A stretch of DNA of 64,000 nt from Thauera sp. JM12B12 (GCF_039614725.1 NZ_CP154859.1:2046001-2110000), one strand, 5' to 3'; shown: positions 50,770 through 60,420, counted from the stretch's first letter. The notes: generated from the sequence alone by a model not told the origin. Numbers and translations are program-made.

Positions 50770-52812
50770 ATGATGAACGAGACCGTAGCGAGGCGAGACG
50801 ACCTCGACGACAAGGTCAACCGCGTGTTTGCAGGCAAGGTCGTCCGCAAGGATCTTGTCCGCAAGGTGAAGGTCGGCGCCAACGTGCCGGTTTTCGTCCT
50901 CGAGTACCTGTTGGGCAAGTACTGTGCGTCGTCGGACGAGATGGCCATCCAGATGGGGATGCAGGTTGTCATGGATACGCTGTCCGACAACTACATTCGT
51001 CCTGACGAGTCGATGAAAGCCCAGAGCAAGGTGAAGGAGAAGCAGCGCTGGACCTTCCTCGACAAGGTCAAGGTGCGGCTGGTCGACTCCGACTACTGGG
51101 CTGAGCTCTCCCACTTCGACCACAAGTACGTGCATGTTCCCGACCACTATGTCCGGGACTTCGATCGCTTGCTCACCGGCGGCATCTGGGCTCAGGTGGA
51201 CATGCGCTTCGAGTACGACGAGGAGAACCGCGGCAAGTATCCGTTCTGGATCGACAAGTTAACGCCCATTCAGCTCGCCGCTTTTGACCTGGAGGAGTAC
51301 CGCAGGCTGCGCGCCGAGTTCACCACCGACGAGTGGATGGACTTCATCCTTCGCAGTATGGGATACGAGCCCACGGTCATGGAGCGACGGCTCAAGCTCC
51401 TTTTCCTGCTGCGTCTTGCACCGCTTTGTGAACAGAACTACAACCTCGTCGAGCTCGGCCCGCGCGGCACGGGGAAGTCATACGCAGTTCAGGAGCTCTC
51501 GCCGTACTCATCGCTGCTCACGGGCGGAACCACGGTCGCAAACCTCTTCGGGCACATGTCGGGCCGGCAGAAAGGTCTTGTTCAGATCTGGGATGTAGTC
51601 GGCTTCGACGAGGTTGCTGATCTCCAGAAGATGCCGAAAGAGGTCATCACAACGCTCAAGACCTACTGCGAGTCTGGGCGCTACCAACGGGGTCAGGAGG
51701 AAGTTTCCGGCTACGCCAGCATCGCGCTCTTCGGCAACACGCAGCAGCCGATCGACGTCATGGTGCAGACGGGTCACCTCTTCGCGCCGATGCCGGACAT
51801 CATCCGGGACGACATGGCCTTCATCGATCGCCTGCACTTCTACCTTCCGGGCTGGGAAGTGCCGAAGATGCAGAACGACCATTTCACCGATCACTACGGA
51901 TTCGTGGTCGACTATTTGGCAGAGGCGCTGCGCGAGCTCCGCAAGTCGAACTTCACCGAGGTCATCGACCATCACTTTGGTCTCGGGAGCCATCTCAACG
52001 CCCGGGACCGCAAGGCGGTGCGTCGCACGGTGTCGGCGATGATGAAAATCTTGCACCCCCACGGGCAGGTTTCAAAGGAGGACCTCGAGGACATTCTCGC
52101 TTTTGCCATCGAAGGCCGTCGGCGCGTAAAGGAGCAGCTCAAGAAGATGGGCGGCTTCGAATACCACCACACCAGCTTCAGCTACCTGGATAGCGCTACG
52201 GGTGAGGAGCGCTTCGTGGGCGTGCCGGAGCAAGGTGGTCGTGATCTCATCTCCGCCGATCCGTTGCCGCCGGGGACCGTCTACACAGCGTCAGTCAGCA
52301 GTGACGGAACTGTGGGCCTCTATCGCGTGGAGGTGTCGCAGTCTTCAGGCACCGGCAAGCTCAAGCTTGCCGGCGGTGTAAGCGGCACGATGAAGGAGTC
52401 CGTCAGCCGCGCATTCAGCTACCTGCAGGCGAACAAAGTGTCTTTCGGTATTGGCCGGGAGCTCGACACCTCCGACTTCCACGTCGAGGTCATCGACCTA
52501 CTCGGAAATCGAGTGGAGGCCGAGATTGGTGTCGCGTTCTTCGTCGCCGCGTTCAGCATCACCCGCAAAGCGCAGCCACAACCCGGCCTTCTCGTGTTGG
52601 GCGACATGAGCGTCCAGGGCAACATCAAGCCAGTTCGATCGCTGGCCGAACCTCTTCAGGTCGCGATGGACAATGGAGCGAAACGCGCGTTGTTGCCGGT
52701 AGGAAACAAGCGACAGGTGCTGGAGCTCGCTCCGGATGTGTTGGAGCATGTCGACCCGATTTTCTATGGTGATGTGCGACAGGCTGCGTTCAAGGCGCTG
52801 GGGTTGAACTGA
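50770..52812 (+). CDS. brxL: BrxL, AAA+ Lon-like BREX protein
   Basis: 680 residues from ATG 50770. GTG 50764 overlaps the pglZ stop and ATG 50773 is also possible. The N-terminal domain (VFAGKVVRKDLVRKVKVGAN) is followed by an AAA+ core with GPRGTGKS (230-237) and IWDVVGFDEVADLQKMPKEV. The last 200 residues are the Lon-like fold (PGLLVLGDMSVQGNIKPVRS). The DGPSAG box with the Lon catalytic Ser is not visible: GNRVEAEIGVAFFVA stands where it is expected. BrxL is a type 1 (and type 4) component that acts on DNA in phage exclusion. Confidence 0.93.
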   Translation: MMNETVARRDDLDDKVNRVFAGKVVRKDLVRKVKVGANVPVFVLEYLLGKYCASSDEMAIQMGMQVVMDTLSDNYIRPDESMKAQSKVKEKQRWTFLDKVKVRLVDSDYWAELSHFDHKYVHVPDHYVRDFDRLLTGGIWAQVDMRFEYDEENRGKYPFWIDKLTPIQLAAFDLEEYRRLRAEFTTDEWMDFILRSMGYEPTVMERRLKLLFLLRLAPLCEQNYNLVELGPRGTGKSYAVQELSPYSSLLTGGTTVANLFGHMSGRQKGLVQIWDVVGFDEVADLQKMPKEVITTLKTYCESGRYQRGQEEVSGYASIALFGNTQQPIDVMVQTGHLFAPMPDIIRDDMAFIDRLHFYLPGWEVPKMQNDHFTDHYGFVVDYLAEALRELRKSNFTEVIDHHFGLGSHLNARDRKAVRRTVSAMMKILHPHGQVSKEDLEDILAFAIEGRRRVKEQLKKMGGFEYHHTSFSYLDSATGEERFVGVPEQGGRDLISADPLPPGTVYTASVSSDGTVGLYRVEVSQSSGTGKLKLAGGVSGTMKESVSRAFSYLQANKVSFGIGRELDTSDFHVEVIDLLGNRVEAEIGVAFFVAAFSITRKAQPQPGLLVLGDMSVQGNIKPVRSLAEPLQVAMDNGAKRALLPVGNKRQVLELAPDVLEHVDPIFYGDVRQAAFKALGLN

Positions 52813-52893
52813 CGGGTGGACCGAGCGCGCAATAGTTGCCACCCTTCGGCCATCTGATCGAGAACGATGCTGAGTGGAGTCGGGAGATGCTCG

Positions 52894-54378
52894 ATGGCCG
52901 ATTTCGGTGATCTGATCGTGGTAATTCCGGGCATTTTTGGCTCTCGGCTCGAGCGAGAAGACGGCACACTGCTTTACGACCTCACGCTCGCCGCCTTACC
53001 AAGAACCTTACGGACCCTGACTTCGGAGGGGCTCCATGATTTGAGTATGGACAGCCCCCCAAATGACGGAGTCACTGCAAGAGCCGTCTTCAAGTACCAA
53101 TTGCTACCCGGCTTTTTCGGCAATGATGACTACGACTCGCTCATTGCCATGCTGCGCCGCTGCGTGAAGTGCCCTGACGAACAGGTTCTCACATTTCCAT
53201 ATGACTGGCGTGCCTCGAACCGATGGGCCGCCGAGCACCTCGACCATGTGGTGCGCCCTGCGTTGAATGCATGGAAGCGCTCCAGCGGAAACGAGGGCGC
53301 CAAACTCTGGCTCGTGGCCCACTCGATGGGCGGGCTGGTCGCCCGATACTTTTGCGAACATCTCGGTGGGGCCGACATCACGCGGGAACTCATCACCCTT
53401 GGCACGCCTCACCGGGGCACTGCCAAGGCACTCGACGTGCTCGTCAATGGCATGTGTTTAGCAGGCATCATCGACGTGTCGTCGTTCGTTCGTAGCCTGC
53501 CTTCAGTCTATGAACTGTTGCCTCAATATCCGGTTCTGCGTCCAATGCTGAGCGAGCCTGGCGGTGAAATTGGCCAAGCGTTTGGGCTGTTCGATGTCTA
53601 CGGCTTAGGGGATTACCTGCCGGTTCCGCAGTGCTCCACCCGGCCCTCAGGCAATGTGCCTTCAAAGTGGGATGCCTTGCTGAAGCTGGACCGGCGCATG
53701 CTCCAGCATGCCGCAAAATTCCACGCGGCGATCCGCGAGCCGGTGGTAAAGAGGATGGATGCGGAAGCGGCACCGCCTTATAACATTCGCTGCCTCATCA
53801 ACCGACGCCAGCCGACCATCCTGTCCGCGATTCTTCATCATGGCAGGCTAGAAGCGTCCACCGTTGACCCCATGGCTGCACCTGGGGGAATGACTGACCC
53901 AGCTAACCGTGGGGACGGCACGGTGGCCGCAGTCTCCGCGATCCCCTTGGAATGGGGCGACACGTCGAATGCCGTCGTCGTCGCCGAGAAGCATGTAGGC
54001 ATGCCGGCCTCATCGCAGGTACTGGAGGTCTTGAAGAACTGGCTTCTTCCCCAGGATGCAAGGGCCTACATGGGGGGCAGCACAGTCACGGACCGTGCCA
54101 TCCTTGGTCTCAAGTCTCCAGCTGCGATCCGGGAGGGCGACCGATTGGTGATCGAGGTGGACACGCTGGATAAAGGTGCCAACGTCACAGCGAGTTTGAG
54201 TCCGGTCGGGGTTCCCAAGCCTTGGCTCTCGACGCGAGCACGTGTACCAGGCAGCGGTCAGCCCTTGGACATCGACCTTGGCACACCGACGGAAGGAAGT
54301 TGGCTTCTCACGGTGCAGCCTGAGGATGGGCGATGGTCGCGGGTATCAGATTATGTCTTGGTGGTCGCAGAAGGATGA
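52894..54378 (+). CDS. Cytoplasmic LCAT-type alpha/beta hydrolase
   Basis: 494 residues from ATG 52894 (MADFGDLIVVIPGIFGSRLE), with GGGAG upstream. ATG 52867 is an alternative. DLIVVIPGIFGSRL, QVLTFPYDWRASN and LVAHSMGGLVARYFCEHLGG (nucleophile Ser) are hallmarks of the lecithin:cholesterol acyltransferase-like lipase family. The Asp and His of the triad lie later (GDGTVAAVSAIPLEW; AEKHVGMPASS). The C-terminal 110 residues look like a beta-sandwich (RLVIEVDTLDKGANVTASLS). There is no signal peptide, so it acts inside the cell, perhaps on membrane lipid. Its 3' end overlaps the convergent STAND gene by 28 bases. Confidence 0.8.
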   Translation: MADFGDLIVVIPGIFGSRLEREDGTLLYDLTLAALPRTLRTLTSEGLHDLSMDSPPNDGVTARAVFKYQLLPGFFGNDDYDSLIAMLRRCVKCPDEQVLTFPYDWRASNRWAAEHLDHVVRPALNAWKRSSGNEGAKLWLVAHSMGGLVARYFCEHLGGADITRELITLGTPHRGTAKALDVLVNGMCLAGIIDVSSFVRSLPSVYELLPQYPVLRPMLSEPGGEIGQAFGLFDVYGLGDYLPVPQCSTRPSGNVPSKWDALLKLDRRMLQHAAKFHAAIREPVVKRMDAEAAPPYNIRCLINRRQPTILSAILHHGRLEASTVDPMAAPGGMTDPANRGDGTVAAVSAIPLEWGDTSNAVVVAEKHVGMPASSQVLEVLKNWLLPQDARAYMGGSTVTDRAILGLKSPAAIREGDRLVIEVDTLDKGANVTASLSPVGVPKPWLSTRARVPGSGQPLDIDLGTPTEGSWLLTVQPEDGRWSRVSDYVLVVAEG

Positions 54379-57300
54379 TCGGACGGCGTCACAAGATCAA
54401 TCAAGATTAGATGGCCCAAGCTGTCCCCAGCTGCAATTTGCAGGTGTGACGTGCTACCGCAAACTGCCACTGCATACACGGATGCGTCCAGCCTCAACAC
54501 CGCTTGGCACTCGCCGGTTATTGAGTTCCAGACCCGTACGGTCTCGTCTTCGGTACCGGACACCAGTTGGGTGCTATCGGGGCCAAAGGCGACACTGACC
54601 ATCATCGCCATCGGAGCATGCACGTCCAACGGTTCGCCCTTTGCTGAACCCGTGCGGACATCCCACAGCCACACCTTCCCATGTGCACCGCCCAACGCCA
54701 GCCGGTGACCGTCGGGGCTAAAGGCCATCCTCCAGACCCACAAAATATGCCCGCGCAGCGGCTCGCCCTGTGCCGCGCCTGTGTTGGCGTCCCAAAATCG
54801 CACCATCCCGTCATCACCACCCGTCGCCAGCCGACTACCGTCGGGGCTGAAGGCCACGCTCCGGACGCACCCTTCATGTCCGCGCAGCGGCTCGCCCTGT
54901 GCCGCGCCTGTGTTGGCGTCCCACAAACGTACTGTCCTATCAGTACCGCCCGACGCCAGTCGGCGACCGTCGGGGCTGAAGGCCACGCTCAAGACATAGT
55001 TATCATGCCCGCGCAGCGACTCGCCCTGTGCCGCGCCTGTGTTGGCGTCCCACAAACGTACTGTCCCATCAGTACCGCCCGACGCCAGTCGGCGACCGTC
55101 TGGGCTGAAGGCCAAGCTCCAGACGCCCCCTCTATGGCGGCGCAGCGGCTCGCCCTGTGCCGCGCCTGTTTTGGTGTCCCACAGCCGCCCCGTACCGTCA
55201 TCGCCGAGCGACGCCAGTCGGCGACCGTCGGGGCTGAAGGCCACGTGACTGACAGCCCCCTCATGCCCGCGCAGCGGCTCGCCATGTGCTGCGCCTGTTT
55301 TGGTGTCCCAAAATCGCACCATCCCGTCATCACCACCCGTCGCCAGCCGACTACCGTCGGGGCTGAAGGCCACGCTCAAGACATAGTTATCATGCCCGCG
55401 CAGCGGCTCGCCCCGTGCCGCGCCTGTGCTGGCGTCCCACAATCGCACCATCCCGTCGTGACCACCCGTCGCCAGCCGACTAGCGTCGGGGCTGAAGGCC
55501 ACGCTACTGACAGTCCCCTCATGCCCGCGCAGCGGCTCGCCTTGTGCCGCGCCCGTTTTGGTGTCCCACAGCCGCACCGTACCGTCATTGCCGCCCGACG
55601 CCAGTCGACGACCGTCGGGGCTGAAGGCCACGCTACTGACAGTCCCCTCATGCCCGCGCAGCGGCTCGCCCTGTGCCGCGCCTGTTTTGCTGTCCCACAA
55701 ACGTACTGTCCCATCAGTACCGCTCGACGCCAGTCGGCGACCGTCGGGGCTGAAGGCCACGTGACTGACAGGCCCCTCATGCCCGCGCAGCGGCTCGGCC
55801 TGTGCCGCGCCTGTGTTGGCGTCCCACAAACGTACTGTCCCATCAGTACCGCCCGACGCCAGTCGGCGACCGTCTGGGCTAAAGGCGACGCTACTGACAG
55901 TCCCGTCATGCCCGCACAGCGACCCGCCCAGTGCCGCGCCTGTGTTGGCGTCCCACAATCGCACCATCCCGCAGAAACCACCCGTCGCCAGCCGACTACC
56001 GTCGGGACTAAAGGCGATGCCGCCGAGTCGACCCGCCACGGGCGTTATGTGTAGGACCCGAATCAGACTGCCGAGCTGACGAAGTCCGCCCAGTCGGGGA
56101 ACCAACACCGTCCTATCGATCGCCTGACGTGCGTCATTGCGCAACTGCTCACATCGTCCGTCGTCCGGTGGAAGCCGCCCAAGTAACTGGGGAATGAGTT
56201 GCTGTGGGTCCTCGAACAGGATGTGCGCCGTCAGCGACAGGGTTCGAGCTACCTGTGAAATGGGCAAGGGCTGTGGCTCATCGACACGGTCATAGTCACT
56301 CAGCAGCGCTTGGATACCCGTCTTGTTCAAGCGCGCGCGGATGAAGGCGAAATCCAGCAGCAACTGATGCAAACCTACCTGGGGTTGGCAGGCAGCCCAA
56401 TGTGCGGCCATGTGCCGCAGTAGGTAGGGATTGGCATGCCGCCATCCACCCTGTATGCCGACCACGTGGTCGAGCGCCAAAGCGACGGCGTGAGCCTTGC
56501 CCGATTCGGCCTCGGAATAAGGGTGAAAGTGTTCGATCAGTGACTGATGAAAGAGTCGATAGACTGCCTGTTCGCCGTCTCCATCTTCAAGAATGTAGCG
56601 GCCGGCTTCGGCGAGTAACCAATGGATATGCTCGTCCTTCACTTCAGTCAGGGCGCTCGCTGCTAGGGGCGTCAGAAGGGCGTTGGCGATCGCCGCCCAC
56701 AGGCCATCTCGAACCGGGACGCCGTTGCCCTGCGCCCATGCCAAGGCCGTGAGCATCCGGGTCGCGCCGCGGTCGCGCCGTTTGAAACGGGCCTGGAACG
56801 CCCCGTCGAGCAGCTTGAGGTCCTTCTCGAAAACCTCGCCTATGTCCTGGCCGTTGCCGAGCAGGGCATCGAGCGTCTTCTCGGTAATCTCATCGATGCA
56901 ACGCAGCAGGTTAGATGTGGCAATCCTCGCGTACAGAAACTTGCCGCTTGCTCGCTCCGCAATCTTCTCGCTTGCGGACTCGATCAGTGAAGGGTTGCCG
57001 TCGAACTGAGGTGAGTTTCCGTTACGCAAGCGCTCGCAGACGTAGGCCTTGATGTCGTTGTGCGTCTGCGGCTCTGCATCCAAATCGCGCACCGTGCCGG
57101 AGCTGGCGAGGAGTGCGATCAAGTCGTCTGTCCCCCGCGCTGCTGCGCTGCGGCGGGTGGCGACGATTATCCGCCAGCCCACCCTTGCCAGCGGACGTAT
57201 TACACGAAGGGCAATGGCCCCGGGGGTTTCTGCTTCGTCGAGAGCATCGAGCACGAGCAGCGTGCCGGGTTTGCCACTCTCCTCGGCGTGTTCGACGAAA

Positions 57301-58565
57301 GACTCCGCAGAATCGGGACGATTCAGTGCAAGCAACTCCGCCAGCTGCTCGACAGTGTCCTGGGCCGTCAGGCTGCGCAAATGCAGGGCCGCAGCGAACG
57401 CGTCGTCGGGTGGCACCGTACCTCTGGCACGATCCTCGTCTTCCTTCCAGCCTGTGGCCCGAATATGCTCTCGAACATCACGGTCTGATAGCGCAATCAA
57501 GCGGCCCATCAAGGCGGACTTCCCGGTTCCGCCTTCTCCCGTCAAGACGTAAATTCCCCGCTTGCTGTTCGAAGGGGAGGCTATCCATTCGAGAACGTCC
57601 CGCGTTGCCTGGACGCGGCCTGCGAAATGCCAGCCGTCGTCGTCGATATCGTTGAACTCGATCCCGCGCGCCTTGGGCAGGAAATGCGTTTCCAGCGCAT
57701 GGCGATCTACAAGACAGGCCCGCGCATTGGGGCGAAAGCGCGGATTCGGAAAGAGGTACTGCCTGCCAAACACGGAAGCTCCGGGGATGCGGACCCCATG
57801 CGCATTCGCGGGGTTTGCGAGGGTTTCCCCGAGAATACCTTGGTCCAGTTCCTGCGCACTGAGCAGGCGATTCTTATCGCTGAAGCCGAAGTTGCCGTAT
57901 ATCCCACGCAATTTGGCCTCAGCCTGCTCGGATGGACCTCGATCCAGCACTGAAGCCATCAGGTTGAGATAGACACCGTCCTTCGCTTCCTGGAAGGGGT
58001 AACTTGCATAGAACGCTGCGAACGAACGGTCATGCTCGACCGGACTCCATTGGACCGACGCAGCCACGCCGGCGAAATCGAGGAACGCACCGCCGGCCTC
58101 ACAGGAGTCGATCACGACGCAGAAGTTGCGCGCCATCTTCGCGCCGCACTGCGTGATGAGTTCGTCAGCGGGCACCCCGGATGCCTCGTCGAGCGGATCC
58201 ACGCACTCTGGCGTGGCCAGCCTCAGGCGACGATCGAAAGTCCGCGCGTGACCGCTCCACACCAGCACCACGTTTAGTTCAGGGCGTGACGTGATCAGGT
58301 CACGGACCTCCTTTAGCCGCTTCAGGACTGCACCCGCGTCAGGGCAGGGCGCAAGATCCAGTACCTTGAACCCTGCCTCGCGAAAGCGCGGCGCTTCGAA
58401 GACTGCCCTCAACCTCGCCTGCGCCTCAGCGCTGCCTTTCAAAGACTTCAGGCTCTGCTGCTCCCCCTGTCCAGGCGCGTAGTCGCAAAAACTGAACATG
58501 GCCACTAGCGTCTTGATCGTATCGTCCGGATTGGCCGGACTATCGATTCGTTGCCTTATATTCAC
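54351..58565 (-). CDS. Caspase-NACHT-WD40 STAND protein
   Basis: 1404 residues from GTG 58565, with GGTGGA upstream. An open stretch to 58676 lacks homology-like sequence. Residues 1-290 are a caspase-like peptidase with His106 (VLVWSGHA) and Cys155 (VVIDSCEAGG). Residues 310-800 are a NACHT/AAA ATPase: Walker A GEGGTGKS (343-350) and Walker B LLVLDALDE (436-444). Residues about 855-1390 are 12-13 WD40 repeats of 43 residues, many almost identical (VAFSPDGRRLASGG ... TVRLWD). This is an NLR-like design: the repeats sense a ligand, the NTPase oligomerises, and the protease kills or signals. Likely an antiphage or programmed-death protein. Its promoter region is now next to an IS21 insertion. 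Confidence 0.9.
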   Translation of the reverse strand: MNIRQRIDSPANPDDTIKTLVAMFSFCDYAPGQGEQQSLKSLKGSAEAQARLRAVFEAPRFREAGFKVLDLAPCPDAGAVLKRLKEVRDLITSRPELNVVLVWSGHARTFDRRLRLATPECVDPLDEASGVPADELITQCGAKMARNFCVVIDSCEAGGAFLDFAGVAASVQWSPVEHDRSFAAFYASYPFQEAKDGVYLNLMASVLDRGPSEQAEAKLRGIYGNFGFSDKNRLLSAQELDQGILGETLANPANAHGVRIPGASVFGRQYLFPNPRFRPNARACLVDRHALETHFLPKARGIEFNDIDDDGWHFAGRVQATRDVLEWIASPSNSKRGIYVLTGEGGTGKSALMGRLIALSDRDVREHIRATGWKEDEDRARGTVPPDDAFAAALHLRSLTAQDTVEQLAELLALNRPDSAESFVEHAEESGKPGTLLVLDALDEAETPGAIALRVIRPLARVGWRIIVATRRSAAARGTDDLIALLASSGTVRDLDAEPQTHNDIKAYVCERLRNGNSPQFDGNPSLIESASEKIAERASGKFLYARIATSNLLRCIDEITEKTLDALLGNGQDIGEVFEKDLKLLDGAFQARFKRRDRGATRMLTALAWAQGNGVPVRDGLWAAIANALLTPLAASALTEVKDEHIHWLLAEAGRYILEDGDGEQAVYRLFHQSLIEHFHPYSEAESGKAHAVALALDHVVGIQGGWRHANPYLLRHMAAHWAACQPQVGLHQLLLDFAFIRARLNKTGIQALLSDYDRVDEPQPLPISQVARTLSLTAHILFEDPQQLIPQLLGRLPPDDGRCEQLRNDARQAIDRTVLVPRLGGLRQLGSLIRVLHITPVAGRLGGIAFSPDGSRLATGGFCGMVRLWDANTGAALGGSLCGHDGTVSSVAFSPDGRRLASGGTDGTVRLWDANTGAAQAEPLRGHEGPVSHVAFSPDGRRLASSGTDGTVRLWDSKTGAAQGEPLRGHEGTVSSVAFSPDGRRLASGGNDGTVRLWDTKTGAAQGEPLRGHEGTVSSVAFSPDASRLATGGHDGMVRLWDASTGAARGEPLRGHDNYVLSVAFSPDGSRLATGGDDGMVRFWDTKTGAAHGEPLRGHEGAVSHVAFSPDGRRLASLGDDGTGRLWDTKTGAAQGEPLRRHRGGVWSLAFSPDGRRLASGGTDGTVRLWDANTGAAQGESLRGHDNYVLSVAFSPDGRRLASGGTDRTVRLWDANTGAAQGEPLRGHEGCVRSVAFSPDGSRLATGGDDGMVRFWDANTGAAQGEPLRGHILWVWRMAFSPDGHRLALGGAHGKVWLWDVRTGSAKGEPLDVHAPMAMMVSVAFGPDSTQLVSGTEDETVRVWNSITGECQAVLRLDASVYAVAVCGSTSHLQIAAGDSLGHLILIDLVTPSDHPSATTKT
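54600..56050 (-). repeat. 129-base tandem repeats encoding WD40 blades
   Basis: About eleven units of 129 bases, each encoding one 43-residue WD40 blade. The strings GCGCAGCGGCTCGCC and CGACCGTCGGGGCTGAAGG (plus strand) recur nearly unchanged in successive units. High DNA identity between units, and not only protein similarity, implies recent amplification or gene conversion, so copy number may vary between strains. Confidence 0.85.
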
Positions 58566-58775
58566 GTTAATCCACCGGTTAGGCGATCTGCATCGGGGCA
58601 AGAGAGGCGCGTTCTTGATTCTATCTTCCCGACGGTGATCACAGCTAACGGAACGCTTGGGCTCCAAGCGGGGCAAATGCGCCTATGGCGGATGGCTCCA
58701 GGTGTCAGGCGACACCGTAAATTGACCCCCTAGCGACACGAGGAACTGACCCCCTCGTTCGCAAGGAGGTCATCG

Positions 58776-60056
58776 TTGGAAACGAAGCACATGGAGTTGA
58801 ATCCTGTACGCCGTCTGGTTTGCGGAGTGCAGGAGATGTTGGAGCCGGAGGCGGTCACGACGATCGTTCGGTTGGGGCAGTCAGGGTGGGGTGCGAAGCG
58901 GATCGCGAGAGCGTTGGGCATCGCGCGCAACACGGTGCGGCGGTATCTGAACGCGGGCGGGCCGGTGCCCTACCGACAGCCGCAGCGCGACAGCGTGCTG
59001 GGCGGTCATGAAACATGGCTGCGGGAGCGTTTCCTGCAGCACCGGGGCAACTGCGACGTGGTACGTCAGCAGTTGAGCAAGGAGCTCGGGATCGACACGA
59101 GCCTGCGCACGGTCGAGCGCGCGTGCCGAGGGTTCCGCCAGGAACTGGAGGCGAGTCGTCGTGCGACGATCCGCTTCGAGACCGCGCCGGGCGAGCAGAT
59201 GCAGATCGACTTCGGCCAGACGCGTGTGCTGATCGGCGGCGAGCCGGTGCGGGTCTTCCTGTTCGTGGCGACGCTGGGCTTTTCGCGCCGGGGGTTTGCA
59301 TGCGCGTTCCGGCACGAGCGCCAGAGCGCGTGGTTTGCCGGGATCGAGGCAGCGTTTGCCCATTTCGGCGGACGGCCGCAGACGCTGCTCATCGACAACG
59401 CCAAGGCGCTGGTCGACAAGCACGACATGCAGACCCGCCAGGTCCGACTCAACAGCCGCTTCGAGGCGTTCTGCCGGCACTGGGATATCCGGGCCAAGGC
59501 GTGCGCGCCGTTTCGGGCCCGCACCAAGGGCAAGACCGAGAACGGCGTAGGCTACGTGAAGAAGAACGCCATCGCCGGTCACGCCTTCGAGAGCTGGGCC
59601 GCGATGGAGGCGCACCTGGCGCGCTGGCAGCGCGAGGTGGCCGATGTGCGCATTCACGGCACGACGGGCGTCATGCCCGCCGAGCGCTTCGAGTTGGAGC
59701 GCGATCACCTGCGTCCAGTCGACGGGATCGTGCCCTTCCTGCAGGTGCGTGAGCTCGTGCGCCGGGTCAATGCCGAGGGCTGCATCGAGCTCGACACCAA
59801 CGCCTATAGCGTGCCGTGGCGCTTGATTGGCGAGACCGTCACGGTCGTCGTCAGCGCCGACACCGTGGTGTTCGAGTACGCCGGCGAGGAAGTGGCTCGC
59901 CATGCGGAGCTCTCCGGCAGTCGGGGGCGCAGCATCGAGCGCAGCCATCTGCTGGGTGGATCGCCGCCGCCGGTCGAGATCGAGGCGCCGCCGCCCACCG
60001 ATGCGTTGCTGCGCCCGCTGGCCGAGTACGAGGCGCTCGTCGGAGGAGGCTGGTGA
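58776..60056 (+). CDS. istA: IS21-family transposase IstA (element 2)
   Basis: 426 residues. A TTG start at 58776 is favoured because AAGGAGGT (58763-58770) lies 5 bases upstream. ATG 58791 is the alternative. HTH: GWGAKRIARALGIARNTVRR. DDE core: MQIDFGQTRV (first Asp), LLIDNAKALVDK (second Asp), and the Glu in KGKTENGVGYVKKNAI. Intact. The stop overlaps the istB start (TGATG). It belongs to a different IS21 subgroup than element 1: shorter and divergent. Confidence 0.92.
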   Translation: METKHMELNPVRRLVCGVQEMLEPEAVTTIVRLGQSGWGAKRIARALGIARNTVRRYLNAGGPVPYRQPQRDSVLGGHETWLRERFLQHRGNCDVVRQQLSKELGIDTSLRTVERACRGFRQELEASRRATIRFETAPGEQMQIDFGQTRVLIGGEPVRVFLFVATLGFSRRGFACAFRHERQSAWFAGIEAAFAHFGGRPQTLLIDNAKALVDKHDMQTRQVRLNSRFEAFCRHWDIRAKACAPFRARTKGKTENGVGYVKKNAIAGHAFESWAAMEAHLARWQREVADVRIHGTTGVMPAERFELERDHLRPVDGIVPFLQVRELVRRVNAEGCIELDTNAYSVPWRLIGETVTVVVSADTVVFEYAGEEVARHAELSGSRGRSIERSHLLGGSPPPVEIEAPPPTDALLRPLAEYEALVGGGW

Positions 60057-60418
60057 TGATCGATCCCGACCGACTCGACGAATTACTCACTCGGCTGCGC
60101 CTGACGGCGATCCGCGACCAGCTCGACAGCCTGCTCGACGAAGCCAGCCGGGCACAGATGACGCTGCGCGAAGCGCTGCTATTCCTGGCCGAGCGCGAGG
60201 TCGCCCGACGCGACAGCCGACGCATCCAGATGGGCATGAAGCTCGCCCGCTTCCCATGCGTGCGCACGCTCGAAGGCTTCGACTTCGACGCCCAGCCCTC
60301 GATCGATCCGGGGCAGATTCGGGATCTGTCCACCGGTCGCTGGATCGGGCATGGCCAGGCCCTGCTGCTGCTCGGTCCGCCTGGCGTGGGCAAGACGCAT
60401 CTGGCGGTCGCCCTCGGT
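60056..60418 (+). pseudogene. istB: IstB of element 2, 5' part
   Basis: The first 121 codons of istB (MIDPDRLDELLTRLRLTAIR), up to the Walker A region LLLLGPPGVGKTHLAVALG. The frame then enters IS91 sequence. The rest of the gene resumes at 63004. The ATPase is therefore lost unless the IS91 element excises precisely. Confidence 0.9.
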
Positions 60419-60420
60419 CT

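Noticed and set aside
54681..56054. A repetitive 457-residue plus-strand frame, or a CRISPR-like array
   Set aside because: The 129-base units are the WD40 repeats of the minus-strand STAND gene. Unit length and lack of unique spacers exclude CRISPR.
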